A stretch of 64,000 nt of DNA from Planctomycetota bacterium (GTDB lineage Bacteria > Planctomycetota > Phycisphaerae > Phycisphaerales > SM1A02), in contig JAQCEQ010000004.1 in assembly GCA_027618565.1 (NCBI GenBank), positions 43,386 through 107,385 on the forward strand, written 5' to 3'. Under the pieces are notes generated by a model. It made no database searches and was not told where the DNA came from. It saw only the letters and a program-made list of their open reading frames with translations. Both the position numbers and the translations under genes were made by a program. Below, piece after piece: positions 43,552-53,148 of this stretch. Positions within the stretch are counted from its first letter, which is position 1; the number at the start of each line of letters is the position of its first letter.

Positions 43552-44703
43552 CCGGACTGTTCCATTCGCGCGGAGAAGATCGATCAATCGTTGGATGTCG
43601 GCGGCAAGTGGTGCACGGAACTCCATCGGTGCGTCCGTGATCGGGTGCTTGATGCCCAGCAGGCCGGCGTGAAGGGACTGTCGAGTGATGAGCGGTACGG
43701 CTCCTGGAGTCCCCGGCGTCGGCACGGCGCCCAGCGCCGCTGCCGTGATGTGCACGCCACCGTACATGTCGTCGCCCACGATCGGGTAGCCCAGGTGCGA
43801 GAGGTGGACGCGGATCTGGTGGGTGCGGCCCGTCCGGAGTTCCAATTCCAACAGCGCATACTTTCGCGTTGACCCGTCCGCGCCATCGCGCACGGTGAAT
43901 TGCTCAAGCGTTCGGTAGACCGTCTGGCTGGACTTACCAGTCTCGTCGTGACGGACCGCGTACTTCTCTCGTATGGTCGGGTGCTTGCCAAGCGGCAGGT
44001 CGATGAGGTCAGCCTCGGGCTCAGGGATGCCGTGCACCAGCGCGAGGTATCGCTTCTGCGTCGTACGCCGCTCAAACTGCTTGGCCAGCCGCCAGTGCGC
44101 TGTGTCGCTCTTGGCCGCCACCATGACGCCGCTCGTCATCTTGTCAAGTCGATGCACCACGCCGGGGCGGGCGATGTCCCTGCCCACGCTGGAGAGTGCG
44201 CCGCCCGACCGATGCTTGAAGTGCCACGCCAGGCCATTGATGAGTGTGCCGGACTTGTGGCTCCGCGCGGGATGCACAATGAGTCCCGCCTGCTTGTTGA
44301 CGATGATGAGTTCGGCATCCTCGAACAGGATGTCCAGTGGAATCTCTTCGGCCGGGATCTCGCTTGATGGCGGTGGGGGCAGCGTGGCGACAATGCGATC
44401 GCCGCGCCGCAACTTCGTGCTGGCCTTGGGGATTCTCCCATTGACCGTGACGGCTTCTTCGTCGATGAGCCGCTGCAGCGCGGTGCGCGACAGGAACGGC
44501 ACGCGGTCGACGAGATACCGGTCCAGGCGCTTCTCCAGGTCGCGCGCCAGCTGGAAGGTGACCGTGACCGGATTGTCGTCGTCAAACTCGCCGCTCTGCT
44601 CATAGAGCGCGAAGAGCGCCTCGCGGTCCACCTTGCCGCCGGTGCCGATGAGGCTCTCGGCTCCTCCCGGAATCCCGATGATGTCGTCGTCGCGCTCGGT
44701 CAC
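43516..44703 (-). CDS. rluD: RluD-family pseudouridine synthase
   Basis: 395 residues. An S4 RNA-binding domain (about 55-110; RLDRYLVDRVPFLSRTALQRLI) precedes the RluA-type catalytic domain with PGVVHRLDKMTSG, in which Asp187 is the catalytic residue. RTGRTHQIRVHLSHLGYPIVGD completes the family pattern. RluD modifies helix 69 of 23S rRNA; other RluA-type targets cannot be excluded. The N-terminal 45 residues are an extra acidic segment. It follows the membrane-anchored gene after a 3-base gap. Confidence 0.9.
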   Translation of the reverse strand: MTERDDDIIGIPGGAESLIGTGGKVDREALFALYEQSGEFDDDNPVTVTFQLARDLEKRLDRYLVDRVPFLSRTALQRLIDEEAVTVNGRIPKASTKLRRGDRIVATLPPPPSSEIPAEEIPLDILFEDAELIIVNKQAGLIVHPARSHKSGTLINGLAWHFKHRSGGALSSVGRDIARPGVVHRLDKMTSGVMVAAKSDTAHWRLAKQFERRTTQKRYLALVHGIPEPEADLIDLPLGKHPTIREKYAVRHDETGKSSQTVYRTLEQFTVRDGADGSTRKYALLELELRTGRTHQIRVHLSHLGYPIVGDDMYGGVHITAAALGAVPTPGTPGAVPLITRQSLHAGLLGIKHPITDAPMEFRAPLAADIQRLIDLLRANGTVRSLSLGGTQLQP

Positions 44704-44706
44704 GTC

Positions 44707-45480
44707 CTATGGAGCGGGCGCCGTCACTGGCGCGGGTGCCGGCGCGGGAGCCGTCGCCGATGAGTCTGACCCCAGAATGGTGTTGAGCGCATCGTCAGCG
44801 GTGGGGATGGCCGGCAGCGCAGCAGGGGCAACCGGCGCAGGGGCGACCGGGTACGGGTTGGCCAGCGTATCCATGGACGCCAGGCGGGCATCCACGACGG
44901 CGACGATCGTCCCGTACTTGGTTCCGGCCAGTTCCCTCGCCTGCTCAAGGGCGCGTCGCGCTCCGTCAAATGCGCCGGTCTCCTCGTTCAGCGCAGCCAC
45001 GCCGAAGAGGGCCGGGATGGCTAGTTGCGCCGTCTCGGGCTGTCCCTTGGCGGCCTCGATGGCACTGGCATAGGCCAGCAAGGCTGCGTCGATCCACTCC
45101 TTGCGCGTGGCATCGTCAAGCGCCGCGTCCGCCGCACTGGCCTCGCGGTCAAATCGAACCCCACTGACGATGCTCTGCAGGTACATGTCGCCGGCGCTCA
45201 CCTGCGCCACGATGGCCAGTCCCTGCTCTTCCGGATGGGCTGCCGCGAGATCGATCAGCTCCTGCGGAACCGTGCACGCCGCAAACTCGCTCCACACCTG
45301 GCCCCGAGCAGCCTCCGCCGTCTGCTGCCACCAGTTCCATCCCAAGTAGGCGCAGGCAACCAAGAGCACCGCCAGGAGGTAGTTCGGCCCACTGTTCTTG
45401 AGCCAGAACAAGAAGTCATCGTTGACCCGGCTCTCCGAGAGGTCGGAGGTCTGCACCTGGCTGAGTCGCTTGCGATCCAT
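44707..45480 (-). CDS. Membrane-anchored periplasmic protein, TPR-like (YfgM-like architecture)
   Basis: 257 residues with one hydrophobic segment (about 33-50, NYLLAVLLVACAYLGWNWW) after a cytoplasmic N-terminus, then an Ala/Glu-rich helical region that fits tetratricopeptide-type repeats, and a Pro/Ala-rich C-terminus. The layout resembles YfgM, an inner-membrane chaperone partner, but sequence similarity is not clear. It starts 18 bases from the divergent HAD gene and precedes the pseudouridine-synthase gene in the same operon. Confidence 0.6.
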   Translation of the reverse strand: MDRKRLSQVQTSDLSESRVNDDFLFWLKNSGPNYLLAVLLVACAYLGWNWWQQTAEAARGQVWSEFAACTVPQELIDLAAAHPEEQGLAIVAQVSAGDMYLQSIVSGVRFDREASAADAALDDATRKEWIDAALLAYASAIEAAKGQPETAQLAIPALFGVAALNEETGAFDGARRALEQARELAGTKYGTIVAVVDARLASMDTLANPYPVAPAPVAPAALPAIPTADDALNTILGSDSSATAPAPAPAPVTAPAP

Positions 45481-45498
45481 AGGGGGAACGATCCTACC

Positions 45499-46389
45499 AT
45501 GCGCCCCTTGCGCTACCGCATGCTGGTCACTGACTTGGACGGAACATTGCTGGGTCACGAGAGCGCCATCTCCCCCCGGAACGCTGCGGCGTTGGCCGCT
45601 GTGCGCGCCCGGGGAGTGTCCATCGTCTATGCCACCGGACGTGCCTACCGGGAAACCGTGGAGCCACTGGGGGAACACCTGCAGGCCGTCTCCCAGGGTT
45701 CCGGCGGGGGGGCGCATGTCGTGGGCGCGGGCGGCGCGACGGTGCATGTTGCTGGCGGCACGTTGCTGGACTCCTTCCCGATGCGGGAAGACGCGGTCCG
45801 AGCGTGCGCGGCGGTCATCAATGCGCACGGCCATGTGGCGCATCTGCTCCATGACAAGTCACACGACGACCACGACTACTCGATGGTCGGGACGGGAGAC
45901 CTCGATGACGCGACGACGTGGTGGATCGACCGATTTGGACTTCGCCATCGGTGGCACGATTGCCTGCCGGACGCCGTTTCGCAAACGATGCGGGTCAGCG
46001 CCGTCGCCGGGGAACTGGAGATCGCGCCGATTGCCAGTGAGGTGGCGCAGCGTTGCCGGCACGCCGTCACGCTCCGGCATTGGCCCGCGATGACCAGCGG
46101 CGCCGCCGTGGGTAGCGCGCCGCACATGCTGGAGATCCACGCCGCTGGCGTCGACAAGTGGACCGCCACGGAATGCGTGTGTGTTCGCACGGGCATCGCA
46201 CCGGAGGAGGTCGTGGCGTTGGGCGATGGACCAAACGATGTCGAGCTGCTCTCGAAGTCGGGGCTGGGGATCGCGATGGGCGATGGATGGGAGGTCGCCA
46301 AGAGCGCTGCGGACGAGGTGGCGCCTCCCTGCACCAGCGATGGCTTCGCCCAGGCAGTCGAACGACTCCTCGCCGAGGGAAGGCTGTGA
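45499..46389 (+). CDS. HAD-superfamily (Cof-type) hydrolase
   Basis: 296-residue phosphatase. DLDGTLLG with nucleophile Asp12 and Asp14, TGRAYRETVEPL, a C2-type cap in the middle, and the C-terminal ALGDGPNDVELLSKSGLGIAMGDG metal site are all present. Cof-type HADs usually act on sugar phosphates or cofactors such as pyridoxal phosphate; the substrate here is unknown. Its stop overlaps the GTG of the giant gene that follows (GTGA), so they are translated together. Confidence 0.88.
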   Translation: MRPLRYRMLVTDLDGTLLGHESAISPRNAAALAAVRARGVSIVYATGRAYRETVEPLGEHLQAVSQGSGGGAHVVGAGGATVHVAGGTLLDSFPMREDAVRACAAVINAHGHVAHLLHDKSHDDHDYSMVGTGDLDDATTWWIDRFGLRHRWHDCLPDAVSQTMRVSAVAGELEIAPIASEVAQRCRHAVTLRHWPAMTSGAAVGSAPHMLEIHAAGVDKWTATECVCVRTGIAPEEVVALGDGPNDVELLSKSGLGIAMGDGWEVAKSAADEVAPPCTSDGFAQAVERLLAEGRL

Positions 46390-49300
46390 CGATCGCACCG
46401 CGGCCATGGCTGCCGCCGGTGGCGCGCGCTGACGGGAGCGCGTTTGCCAGCGCGGCGGAAGTGGTCATCAAGGGGCTCTTGGAGTGCGAATCGACGCTCT
46501 CTGCGCTGTTCCTGCCGCGTGGCCGGTTCGCCCGGGAGGCGCAGTCCGCCATCGCCCACGACGTGGCGCGCGCCGCGCTGGAACTCAATCGATTCCGGCT
46601 CGAGGATTCCGTCGACGCCTCCCGCGGATTGGTGTTGCTCGCCGAGGAACGAGCGGCGGGCAGGAACGCGGCGGCGTTCGTGCCCAACGCCTCACTCAAT
46701 GCCGCCTTTGCCGCGCTGCGATCGTTGGCCTCGACGGAGGCGTCCACGGCCGGTGCTCGCACGCTCCTTCTCCTGGAGGATGACTCGACGGGCAATCCGC
46801 ACACCTGCCCGCGGCGCGTCGCACGGCGACTGCGATTGCCAATGCTCGAACCGGCAACCTTGCAGCGCGTGCCCGGAGCCATCGACGCAGCGCTGAGCCT
46901 CTCGATGGCATCCTCCAGGCCCTGCGGCCTGATCCTCCATCGCGGGCTCCTGTCCGCCTCGACCACGCTGGGCGTGACCGCCAACCGCCTCGTCGCACCT
47001 CAGGACCAAGCCGCGTGGCTGATGGCCCGGACGACCGCCCGGGCGCGGGAGGGGGGCGACGCCCTGTCCCTGGTTCGCCGACTGGAGCTCAACCGCGCCA
47101 CCGCGCTCCCCAGCCCGGGGCAACGAGAGCAGATCGGGCTCATGGCCATCGGGGTGAGCGGCGAAGCCGTGTCGGAAATGCTGGAAGCGGTGGGGCTCAG
47201 CGGCAGGATGCCGGTGCTCCACCTGGAGTGCTTGAGCCCGCTCGATGAGGCATTCGTCCAGCGCTTCCTCGAGCGCTGCGAGCACGCCATCGTCCTGGAG
47301 CCGCGCCCGGGATCCGTGGCGCCCAGGATCGTCGGCATCGCGCAGCGGGCGCGGCGGGAGGCTCGATTCGCTGGCCAGGTCTGGTGGGATGAGTTGCCGC
47401 CTCTGGTCGCGCAAGAGGCTGCTTTGCTCGCACAGGCGGTCCGGTTCAGTTCCGCACAGACGACTCGTGGATCGCTCCTTGCGCGCGCTCTGGAGCCGTG
47501 GCTGGTTGCGGTTCGTGGCGGCACCGGGCTCTCGCTGGAGCTGCAGGCGACGCCAGCGTGGGTGGAAGGGCAGGCGCTGGCGCCGCGAGGTGAGGCGTTC
47601 AGTCCCGACGGCGTTCGATCCGAGTTGGAAAAACTGCTCCGTTCGATCACCGTGGTCCATGACGACGGCACGCGAGTCGCCACGCTTGGCTTCTCCATCG
47701 CTGGACGGGCCACCGATGGAATCACCGACCCGATCCCCGCCGAGATGTTGACCGCCGACGAGTTCCTCGCCCGTGCGCTGCCAATGTGCCAGCAGGTGGC
47801 GGCGGTGGGAGGACCGCGCCTCATCATCGTGATCGATCTCCCGTCAGACCCCGATCGCAGCGCCGGCGCCGTCGCACGCGCGATCGCCGAGACTCTGGGT
47901 GGAGTCGCGGTGGTCGAGGCGGACTTGAAGGACGAGGAACTCGTGCGCACCGTCGCCGCCGAGGCGCTCCGCTCGGAGCGGCCCACCATTGCGTTGCTTC
48001 GAGAGGGCAGTCCGGCTCGTCGTGACCCGACGGCCCTGAGGCAGATGGCGGCCGAGGTCGATCGGCTGGGCCACGCCCCGCTCGAACGCCTGGTGTGGCC
48101 AGCCGAGACGATCCTGACGGTGCGACCCGACACGTGGGAGCGTGCGATCGCCCAGGGACTGGAGCAAGGCGAGGATGCCCTCTCGCGTGAGGCAAGGATG
48201 GTTCGCGTGCGGGATGATCCTGGCGACCGGATGATCCGCGTGATTCCGGTGGCGGAGCAGATCGAGGTCAGGCGGTCTCGCACGCCGAGCGCCTACGCGC
48301 GGAGCGTGGGCCGGCGATTCTCCCCCCCAACACCGCTTCACGCTGCCCAGTCCGTGTGGCGCGTGCACCTCGCCGGCACGCGTGGCGACGCGCCCGGAGT
48401 GGCGGCGCGACTCCTGGCTGAAGCCGGTCGCGGTCAGGGCTATGCCGTCGATTGCCTTCACGACGACACCGTGATCGGGCCCGGCCGCGAAGGCTGGACG
48501 CAACTGGTCTTCTCCGCGGCTCGTCCCGATGACCCACACGCGGTTCGGAGCGGGATGAGCCCTGCCATCCCCTTTGGGGAGGCGGATCTCTTCGTCGGGC
48601 TGGAGCCCGAGGAGTCCCTCCGTGGGCTGGGCCTGGACCCGACGCTCCGGGTCGTCAACCCACGATCGACCTGCGTCGTGGTCAACAGCGGTTGGATCGC
48701 AGACCAACGCGATCGCCCCGAGGCCACGACGGCTGGTCTCCAGGTCGCCCTGCGAGCCTCGTCTCTTCCCGAACGCACGCATGCGATGGCATTTGCGCAC
48801 CTGGCGCGATGGGGAATGCTCACCGACCGGATGCTGGATGTCATGTTGGTCGGGGTGGCATTCCAGCACGGGTGGATCCCGCTCTCGGTGTCCTCACTCG
48901 AAATTGCCGCACGCCGCCTGGAGCAGCGCGGATGGGCCAGGACGATGGAGGCCCTGGCGCTGGGGCGAACGCTGGCCGAGGCGACGGGGACGGACTCCTC
49001 CAGCCGCCCGACGGAAGCGTCCGCCGAGCATCTGGCTCGACGCGCGGAGAACGACCTGCGCCGGAGTGGTCGACATGGCTGCGCGGAGGCCCGCCGACTT
49101 GCGCCGCTCTTGGTGCGCACGCTGGAGGCCACGGCACGGCTCGACGCGGAGGAATCGCAGCGGACCACTCGCGCCGCCGTGGTTGAGGCCGTCGTGCGGG
49201 CCAAGCTGTCGTCTGACCAGCGCCATGTGGAGAGGCTGGTTGCAGCGCTGCAGCTGGCCTCCCATGTCGATGATGGCGCTGGCGATGCAGCGTTCCTGGC

Positions 49301-49814
49301 GATGTGCGCACTCCCCATCTGCGAGGTGTTCTTGCCCCGGGATGCCATTGCGGTGGCCATCCTGGCCAGTTCTGCCCTCCACCGTCGCCGCCTGCGCGAG
49401 GTGCTGGATGTTCGAACCGCCGCTGGAGATTCCGTGGAGCGGCGATTCCTGCTGCGCGCGGAGTTCGCCCTTGGGTCGGGACGGTGGCGTGCGGAATTCC
49501 GAACCAGCGGCTGGTCGCTCCGCCTGCTCAATGCCCTGGGTCGCATCATCCCCTTCGGTTCACGATGGCCCAGCCAGTCGGAGGAGGCGTGCTCGACCCT
49601 GGAATCCATGTTGGGTCAAGCCGTCGCTGGACGATCGGCACGAGGGGAGTGGCTGGCCTGGGCTGCGGCGTTTGATGCGCTCATGAGGCAACGGCCCGCG
49701 GGTGCCGTGTCCCTGTCGCATCCGTCTCCTGACGCGTTGGACGCGCTCTGGCCCTCGCGACGTAGCTCCGACGCGCCCGCGTCGCCCCAAGACATCGTCA
49801 CGGCACAGGGCTGA
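46386..49814 (+). CDS. Giant IorAB-like protein (indolepyruvate:ferredoxin oxidoreductase fold) without cofactor motifs
   Basis: 1142 residues from GTG 46386, which overlaps the HAD stop. Order resembles fused IorAB enzymes: an IorA domain-I-like start (VIKGLLECESTL, PNASLNAAFAAL, LEDDSTGNPHTCPRRVARRL), a second domain near 235-340 (LEC...FVQRFLERCEHAIVLEPRPG), a reduced TPP-domain-like region (about 470-620), an IorB gamma-type region (HLAGTRGDAPGVAARLLAEAGRGQG near 658; MLDVMLVGVAFQHGWIPLS near 816), and a C-terminal helical domain (RTSGWSLRLLNALGRIIPFGSRW). I find no TPP GDG...N motif, no CPGCPHR and no CxxCxxC ferredoxin cluster. It probably cannot do the usual redox chemistry. Role unknown. 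Confidence 0.7.
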   Translation: MTIAPRPWLPPVARADGSAFASAAEVVIKGLLECESTLSALFLPRGRFAREAQSAIAHDVARAALELNRFRLEDSVDASRGLVLLAEERAAGRNAAAFVPNASLNAAFAALRSLASTEASTAGARTLLLLEDDSTGNPHTCPRRVARRLRLPMLEPATLQRVPGAIDAALSLSMASSRPCGLILHRGLLSASTTLGVTANRLVAPQDQAAWLMARTTARAREGGDALSLVRRLELNRATALPSPGQREQIGLMAIGVSGEAVSEMLEAVGLSGRMPVLHLECLSPLDEAFVQRFLERCEHAIVLEPRPGSVAPRIVGIAQRARREARFAGQVWWDELPPLVAQEAALLAQAVRFSSAQTTRGSLLARALEPWLVAVRGGTGLSLELQATPAWVEGQALAPRGEAFSPDGVRSELEKLLRSITVVHDDGTRVATLGFSIAGRATDGITDPIPAEMLTADEFLARALPMCQQVAAVGGPRLIIVIDLPSDPDRSAGAVARAIAETLGGVAVVEADLKDEELVRTVAAEALRSERPTIALLREGSPARRDPTALRQMAAEVDRLGHAPLERLVWPAETILTVRPDTWERAIAQGLEQGEDALSREARMVRVRDDPGDRMIRVIPVAEQIEVRRSRTPSAYARSVGRRFSPPTPLHAAQSVWRVHLAGTRGDAPGVAARLLAEAGRGQGYAVDCLHDDTVIGPGREGWTQLVFSAARPDDPHAVRSGMSPAIPFGEADLFVGLEPEESLRGLGLDPTLRVVNPRSTCVVVNSGWIADQRDRPEATTAGLQVALRASSLPERTHAMAFAHLARWGMLTDRMLDVMLVGVAFQHGWIPLSVSSLEIAARRLEQRGWARTMEALALGRTLAEATGTDSSSRPTEASAEHLARRAENDLRRSGRHGCAEARRLAPLLVRTLEATARLDAEESQRTTRAAVVEAVVRAKLSSDQRHVERLVAALQLASHVDDGAGDAAFLAMCALPICEVFLPRDAIAVAILASSALHRRRLREVLDVRTAAGDSVERRFLLRAEFALGSGRWRAEFRTSGWSLRLLNALGRIIPFGSRWPSQSEEACSTLESMLGQAVAGRSARGEWLAWAAAFDALMRQRPAGAVSLSHPSPDALDALWPSRRSSDAPASPQDIVTAQG

Positions 49815-50907
49815 CCCCGCCCAGGCTCTGGTGGCGGAGCTGGCCGCACGCGGCGGCGATGTCCCGTCCCCGGCTGACGCGAATGTGGGCGTTGACGCGC
49901 CGGTCGCGCAGCGTGTCCTGGAATCGCCGGACATCGTCAGTCCTTGGGCGGCGGTACGGGAGACCCTCCACCTCGTTGTAGCGAATCAGGTTGACATTGG
50001 CGCGCAGCCGCTTCGCCAGTACCGCCAACTCCTCGGCGTGCGCAGGCAAGTCATTGAATCCCCCCAACAGGATGTACTCCAGCGTGATTTCGCGGCCCGT
50101 ACGGCGGAACCACTCATCGCAGGCATCCAGCAGTTCGGCAATCGTGCTGTAGCTGGCCCATGGGATGATCTCACGCCGCAGTGCATCGCTTGGCGCATGG
50201 AGCGACAGCGCCAGCGTCACCGGAAGGTCAAACTCGCAGAACTTGCGGATTGCGGCTGGCAGCCCGACCGTGGACACGGTGATTCGCCGCGCCGAGATCC
50301 CAAATCCCCACGGCGCGTTGAGTGTCCGGATGGCCTGCTGGACCTCTGCAAGGTTGGCGAGCGGTTCGCCCATCCCCATGAACACGACGTGGCTGATGCG
50401 CCCAACCTCTGGCTCCAGCCGGAGGCGATGGACTTGCTCGACGATCTGCGCGGCGGTGAGGTTTCCCTCCAGCCCGCCGATGCCCGAGGCACAGAAGCGG
50501 CACCCGACGGGGCATCCCACCTGGCTGGAGACGCAGGCCGTGCGTCGATCTTCCGTGGGGATCATCACGCACTCGGTGCGGCGACTCGGCGGTTCCAGGA
50601 TCGTGAGACCGCTCGGTGATGGAGACTCCCGCCAGCCCAAGAGGAGTTTCCTCGTTCCATCGGTAGCCAGCTGCGACGCGAGCGGCACGCCCACCGCAAA
50701 GTGAAAGCCTGAAGCCACCAGTTCCCGCGCACGCTTGGACAAATCGGTCATCGCACCAGGATCGGTGACGCTGCGCTCGTACACCCAGCGGAGGAGTTGC
50801 GAGGCCGTAAAGGCAGGGAGTCCATGGCCCACGGCCCACGACGACAGCGACTCGGGAGTCTCGCCGAAGAACAGTCTCTGCTCCGCGCCGATTGAGTCCC
50901 CGCTCAC
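49798..50907 (-). CDS. rlmN: Dual-specificity RNA methyltransferase RlmN
   Basis: Radical-SAM enzyme that methylates C2 of A2503 in 23S rRNA and A37 in some tRNAs. The 369-residue protein has the cluster motif CPVGCRFC (Cys132, 136, 139), VVFMGMGEPLAN, the SLHAPSDALRREIIP segment and a C-terminal Cys (ACGQL) that completes the two-cysteine mechanism. GTG 50907 overlaps the ispH stop (GTGA) and gives the usual N-terminal helical domain. The 3' end overlaps the giant gene by 17 bases on the other strand. Confidence 0.95.
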   Translation of the reverse strand: MSGDSIGAEQRLFFGETPESLSSWAVGHGLPAFTASQLLRWVYERSVTDPGAMTDLSKRARELVASGFHFAVGVPLASQLATDGTRKLLLGWRESPSPSGLTILEPPSRRTECVMIPTEDRRTACVSSQVGCPVGCRFCASGIGGLEGNLTAAQIVEQVHRLRLEPEVGRISHVVFMGMGEPLANLAEVQQAIRTLNAPWGFGISARRITVSTVGLPAAIRKFCEFDLPVTLALSLHAPSDALRREIIPWASYSTIAELLDACDEWFRRTGREITLEYILLGGFNDLPAHAEELAVLAKRLRANVNLIRYNEVEGLPYRRPRTDDVRRFQDTLRDRRVNAHIRVSRGRDIAAACGQLRHQSLGGVSPVP

Positions 50908-51965
50908 GCCGTGTGCCCCACGGTGAGGTCCACGGTGGCGTAGCCGACGCCCTGCTCCCTGGCCCAGGCCGCGACCTGGTCGCCCGCATCGACCCGATGG
51001 ATCCGCCGCGACCCCGGGTCGATGCCCTGCTCGCGCATGATGTTCTTCAGTGACGCCGGAAGCCCGAATTCGATGTCCTCTCGGTACACCTCGTGCTGCT
51101 CGATCGTCCCGCCATAGTTGTCCAGCAGCTTTCGCAGGATCCCCAGCACCAAGTCCTCGGGAGCGCTGGCGCCGGCAGTGAGCAAGACGCGACCCACGCC
51201 GGTGAACCATCGGTCCTCCAGTGCCTCGGCGTCGTCCACCAGTCGTGCCGGCGTCCCCGCCGACTGCGCGATCTCAATGAGCCGAACGGAGTTGGAGCTG
51301 TTGCGGCTGCCGACCACGATCACGAGATCGCACTCTGGCGCCAAGATGCGAACCGTCTTCTGCCGGTTCGTGGTGGCGTAGCAGATGTCGCTCGCGGGAG
51401 GTGCCTCCATGGCTGGAAACGCCCGGCGAAGCGCGGCGATGCAGACCTCGGCGTCATCCAGCGAGAGAGTGGTCTGCGTGAGGTAGACCAACCGGTTTGG
51501 GTCCCTGATCGAGAGCGAGGCGATGTCGGAGGGGGACTCCACGACCTGGATCGCCTGAGGAACCTCGCCCGCGGTGCCGATCACTTCTTGGTGATTCTTA
51601 TGGCCGATGAGCAGGATCTGGTAGCCCTTGCGCGCGTAGCGGATCGCCTCGGCGTGCACCTTGAGGACCAGCGGGCAGGACGCGTCGATCGCCCGGAGGC
51701 GCCGCGCCTGCGCCTGCGCACGGACGGCAGGGCTGACTCCATGGGCGGAGAAGACCAGGATGGAACCCTCGGGGACCTCGTCCACGTGCTCCACGAACTG
51801 GACGCCGCGGTCGCGAAACCGTTGGACGACATGCCAATTGTGGACGATCTCATGGAAGACAAAGATCGGCTCCCCCGGGCACAGATCCAGGAGCTGGTCC
51901 ACGACATCCACGGCCATGTAGACGCCGGCGCAGAACCCTCGTGGATTGGCGAGAATAATGCGCAT
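50904..51965 (-). CDS. ispH: 4-hydroxy-3-methylbut-2-enyl diphosphate reductase
   Basis: Last step of the MEP isoprenoid pathway, making IPP and DMAPP with a [4Fe-4S] cluster. 353 residues; Cys12 (PRGFCAG), Cys97 (ASCPLV) and Cys195 (DICYATTNRQ) bind the cluster. His42 (HEIVHN), GHKNHQEVIGTAGE with the proton-relay Glu127, and SRNSSNSVRL are conserved. The C-terminus extends about 30 residues past the shortest family members. The ATG at 51965 starts the family N-terminus directly. Upstream frame to 52322 is not homologous. Confidence 0.95.
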   Translation of the reverse strand: MRIILANPRGFCAGVYMAVDVVDQLLDLCPGEPIFVFHEIVHNWHVVQRFRDRGVQFVEHVDEVPEGSILVFSAHGVSPAVRAQAQARRLRAIDASCPLVLKVHAEAIRYARKGYQILLIGHKNHQEVIGTAGEVPQAIQVVESPSDIASLSIRDPNRLVYLTQTTLSLDDAEVCIAALRRAFPAMEAPPASDICYATTNRQKTVRILAPECDLVIVVGSRNSSNSVRLIEIAQSAGTPARLVDDAEALEDRWFTGVGRVLLTAGASAPEDLVLGILRKLLDNYGGTIEQHEVYREDIEFGLPASLKNIMREQGIDPGSRRIHRVDAGDQVAAWAREQGVGYATVDLTVGHTA

Positions 51966-52044
51966 CGAACTCCCCATGGTAGTTGGGACGGGCTGCGGCT
52001 CCAGGCGGGCACGAGCGAGTAAGGTCACGGGCATCGACTCACCC

Positions 52045-53148
52045 ATGCTGGACCCCGAGCCGATCATTGCCCAGTGCCGAGCAGAGGGCTTCAGCGCGGT
52101 GGGAGTCTGCCATGCGGCACCAACGTCGCGGGAGGTCGCGCTGCGGGCGTGGGTCAGGGACGGATGCCATGGCTCGATGGATTGGTTCCAAGCGCAGCTC
52201 GAGCAGCGAATGGACTTGGCCTCGCTTTTGCCGGGCGTGTCATCCGTGATCTGCGTCGCCGATCGGTACTCGGACGGGAGGCCGGACGCGGTGGATCTCG
52301 ATGGTCCTGCCGTCGGCCGCACCGCACGCTACGCCCGGGGACTGGACTACCACCGCCGGATGAAGCGGCGTTTGCGCCGCGTGATCCGATCGCTGAGGGC
52401 GAAACATCCTGATGCCGGATTCAGGGCCTGCTCCGACATCGAGCCCATCTTGGAGCGAGAGCAGGCCGAGCGGGCCGGACTGGGAAGAGTCGGGAAGCAC
52501 ACGCTGCTCATTGTTCCCGGGCAGGGGAGCTGGGTGGTGCTCGCCGAGATCCTCACGACGCTCATGATCCAGCCCACGCGTCCCGTCGTCGCGGACCTGG
52601 CCGACCCCTGCGGGTCCTGCCAGGCCTGCATCGATGCGTGCCCCACCGGCGCGATCAGCCCGTGGCGCGTGGATGCCTCTCGATGCCTCAGTCACCTGCA
52701 TATCGAGGAGCGTGGTGCCGTGCCGCGCCGCTTCGAAGGCGCCACGAGGGGCTGGGTTTTCGGCTGCGACATCTGTCAGGAAGTCTGCCCGCACAATCAG
52801 CCGACGAGGGCGAGGCAAGTGGTGCCGATCCACGCCGATTACGACGGGAGGCTTGGCACGCTCCCGCTGCAGCAACTTGTGACTTGGACAGAGGTCGATC
52901 GAACCGCCGCGTTCGAGCGCGGGGCACTCAAGCGAGTCTCCCTCGGCATGGCGCGGAGGAACGCGATCGTGGCAGCAGCGGACGCGATGATCGAGCGACC
53001 GGACGAATCTCTCAAGGCAGCCATCGTTGCCTGCACCGGCGATCCCGACCCAATGGTCCGCGAGGCCGCAGCGCGCGCCGTTGAACGGATCAGTTTCCGG
53101 GGAACCCGGGAGCCCCACCCTGCTGGAGCTGGGCCATCTTCGCCATGA
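52045..53148 (+). CDS. queG: Epoxyqueuosine reductase QueG
   Basis: Cobalamin-dependent iron-sulfur enzyme for the last step of queuosine synthesis on tRNA. 367 residues; Asp131 (SDIEPILERE) is the catalytic acid, CGSCQACIDACP (Cys189, 192, 195, 199) and CDICQEVCP (Cys241, 244, 248) bind two [4Fe-4S] clusters, and a short HEAT-like C-terminus follows. The ATG at 52045 (MLDPEPIIAQCRAEGF) matches the family start. It diverges from ispH, and its last 59 bases overlap the convergent lipoprotein gene. No other queuosine gene is in the window. Confidence 0.93.
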   Translation: MLDPEPIIAQCRAEGFSAVGVCHAAPTSREVALRAWVRDGCHGSMDWFQAQLEQRMDLASLLPGVSSVICVADRYSDGRPDAVDLDGPAVGRTARYARGLDYHRRMKRRLRRVIRSLRAKHPDAGFRACSDIEPILEREQAERAGLGRVGKHTLLIVPGQGSWVVLAEILTTLMIQPTRPVVADLADPCGSCQACIDACPTGAISPWRVDASRCLSHLHIEERGAVPRRFEGATRGWVFGCDICQEVCPHNQPTRARQVVPIHADYDGRLGTLPLQQLVTWTEVDRTAAFERGALKRVSLGMARRNAIVAAADAMIERPDESLKAAIVACTGDPDPMVREAAARAVERISFRGTREPHPAGAGPSSP

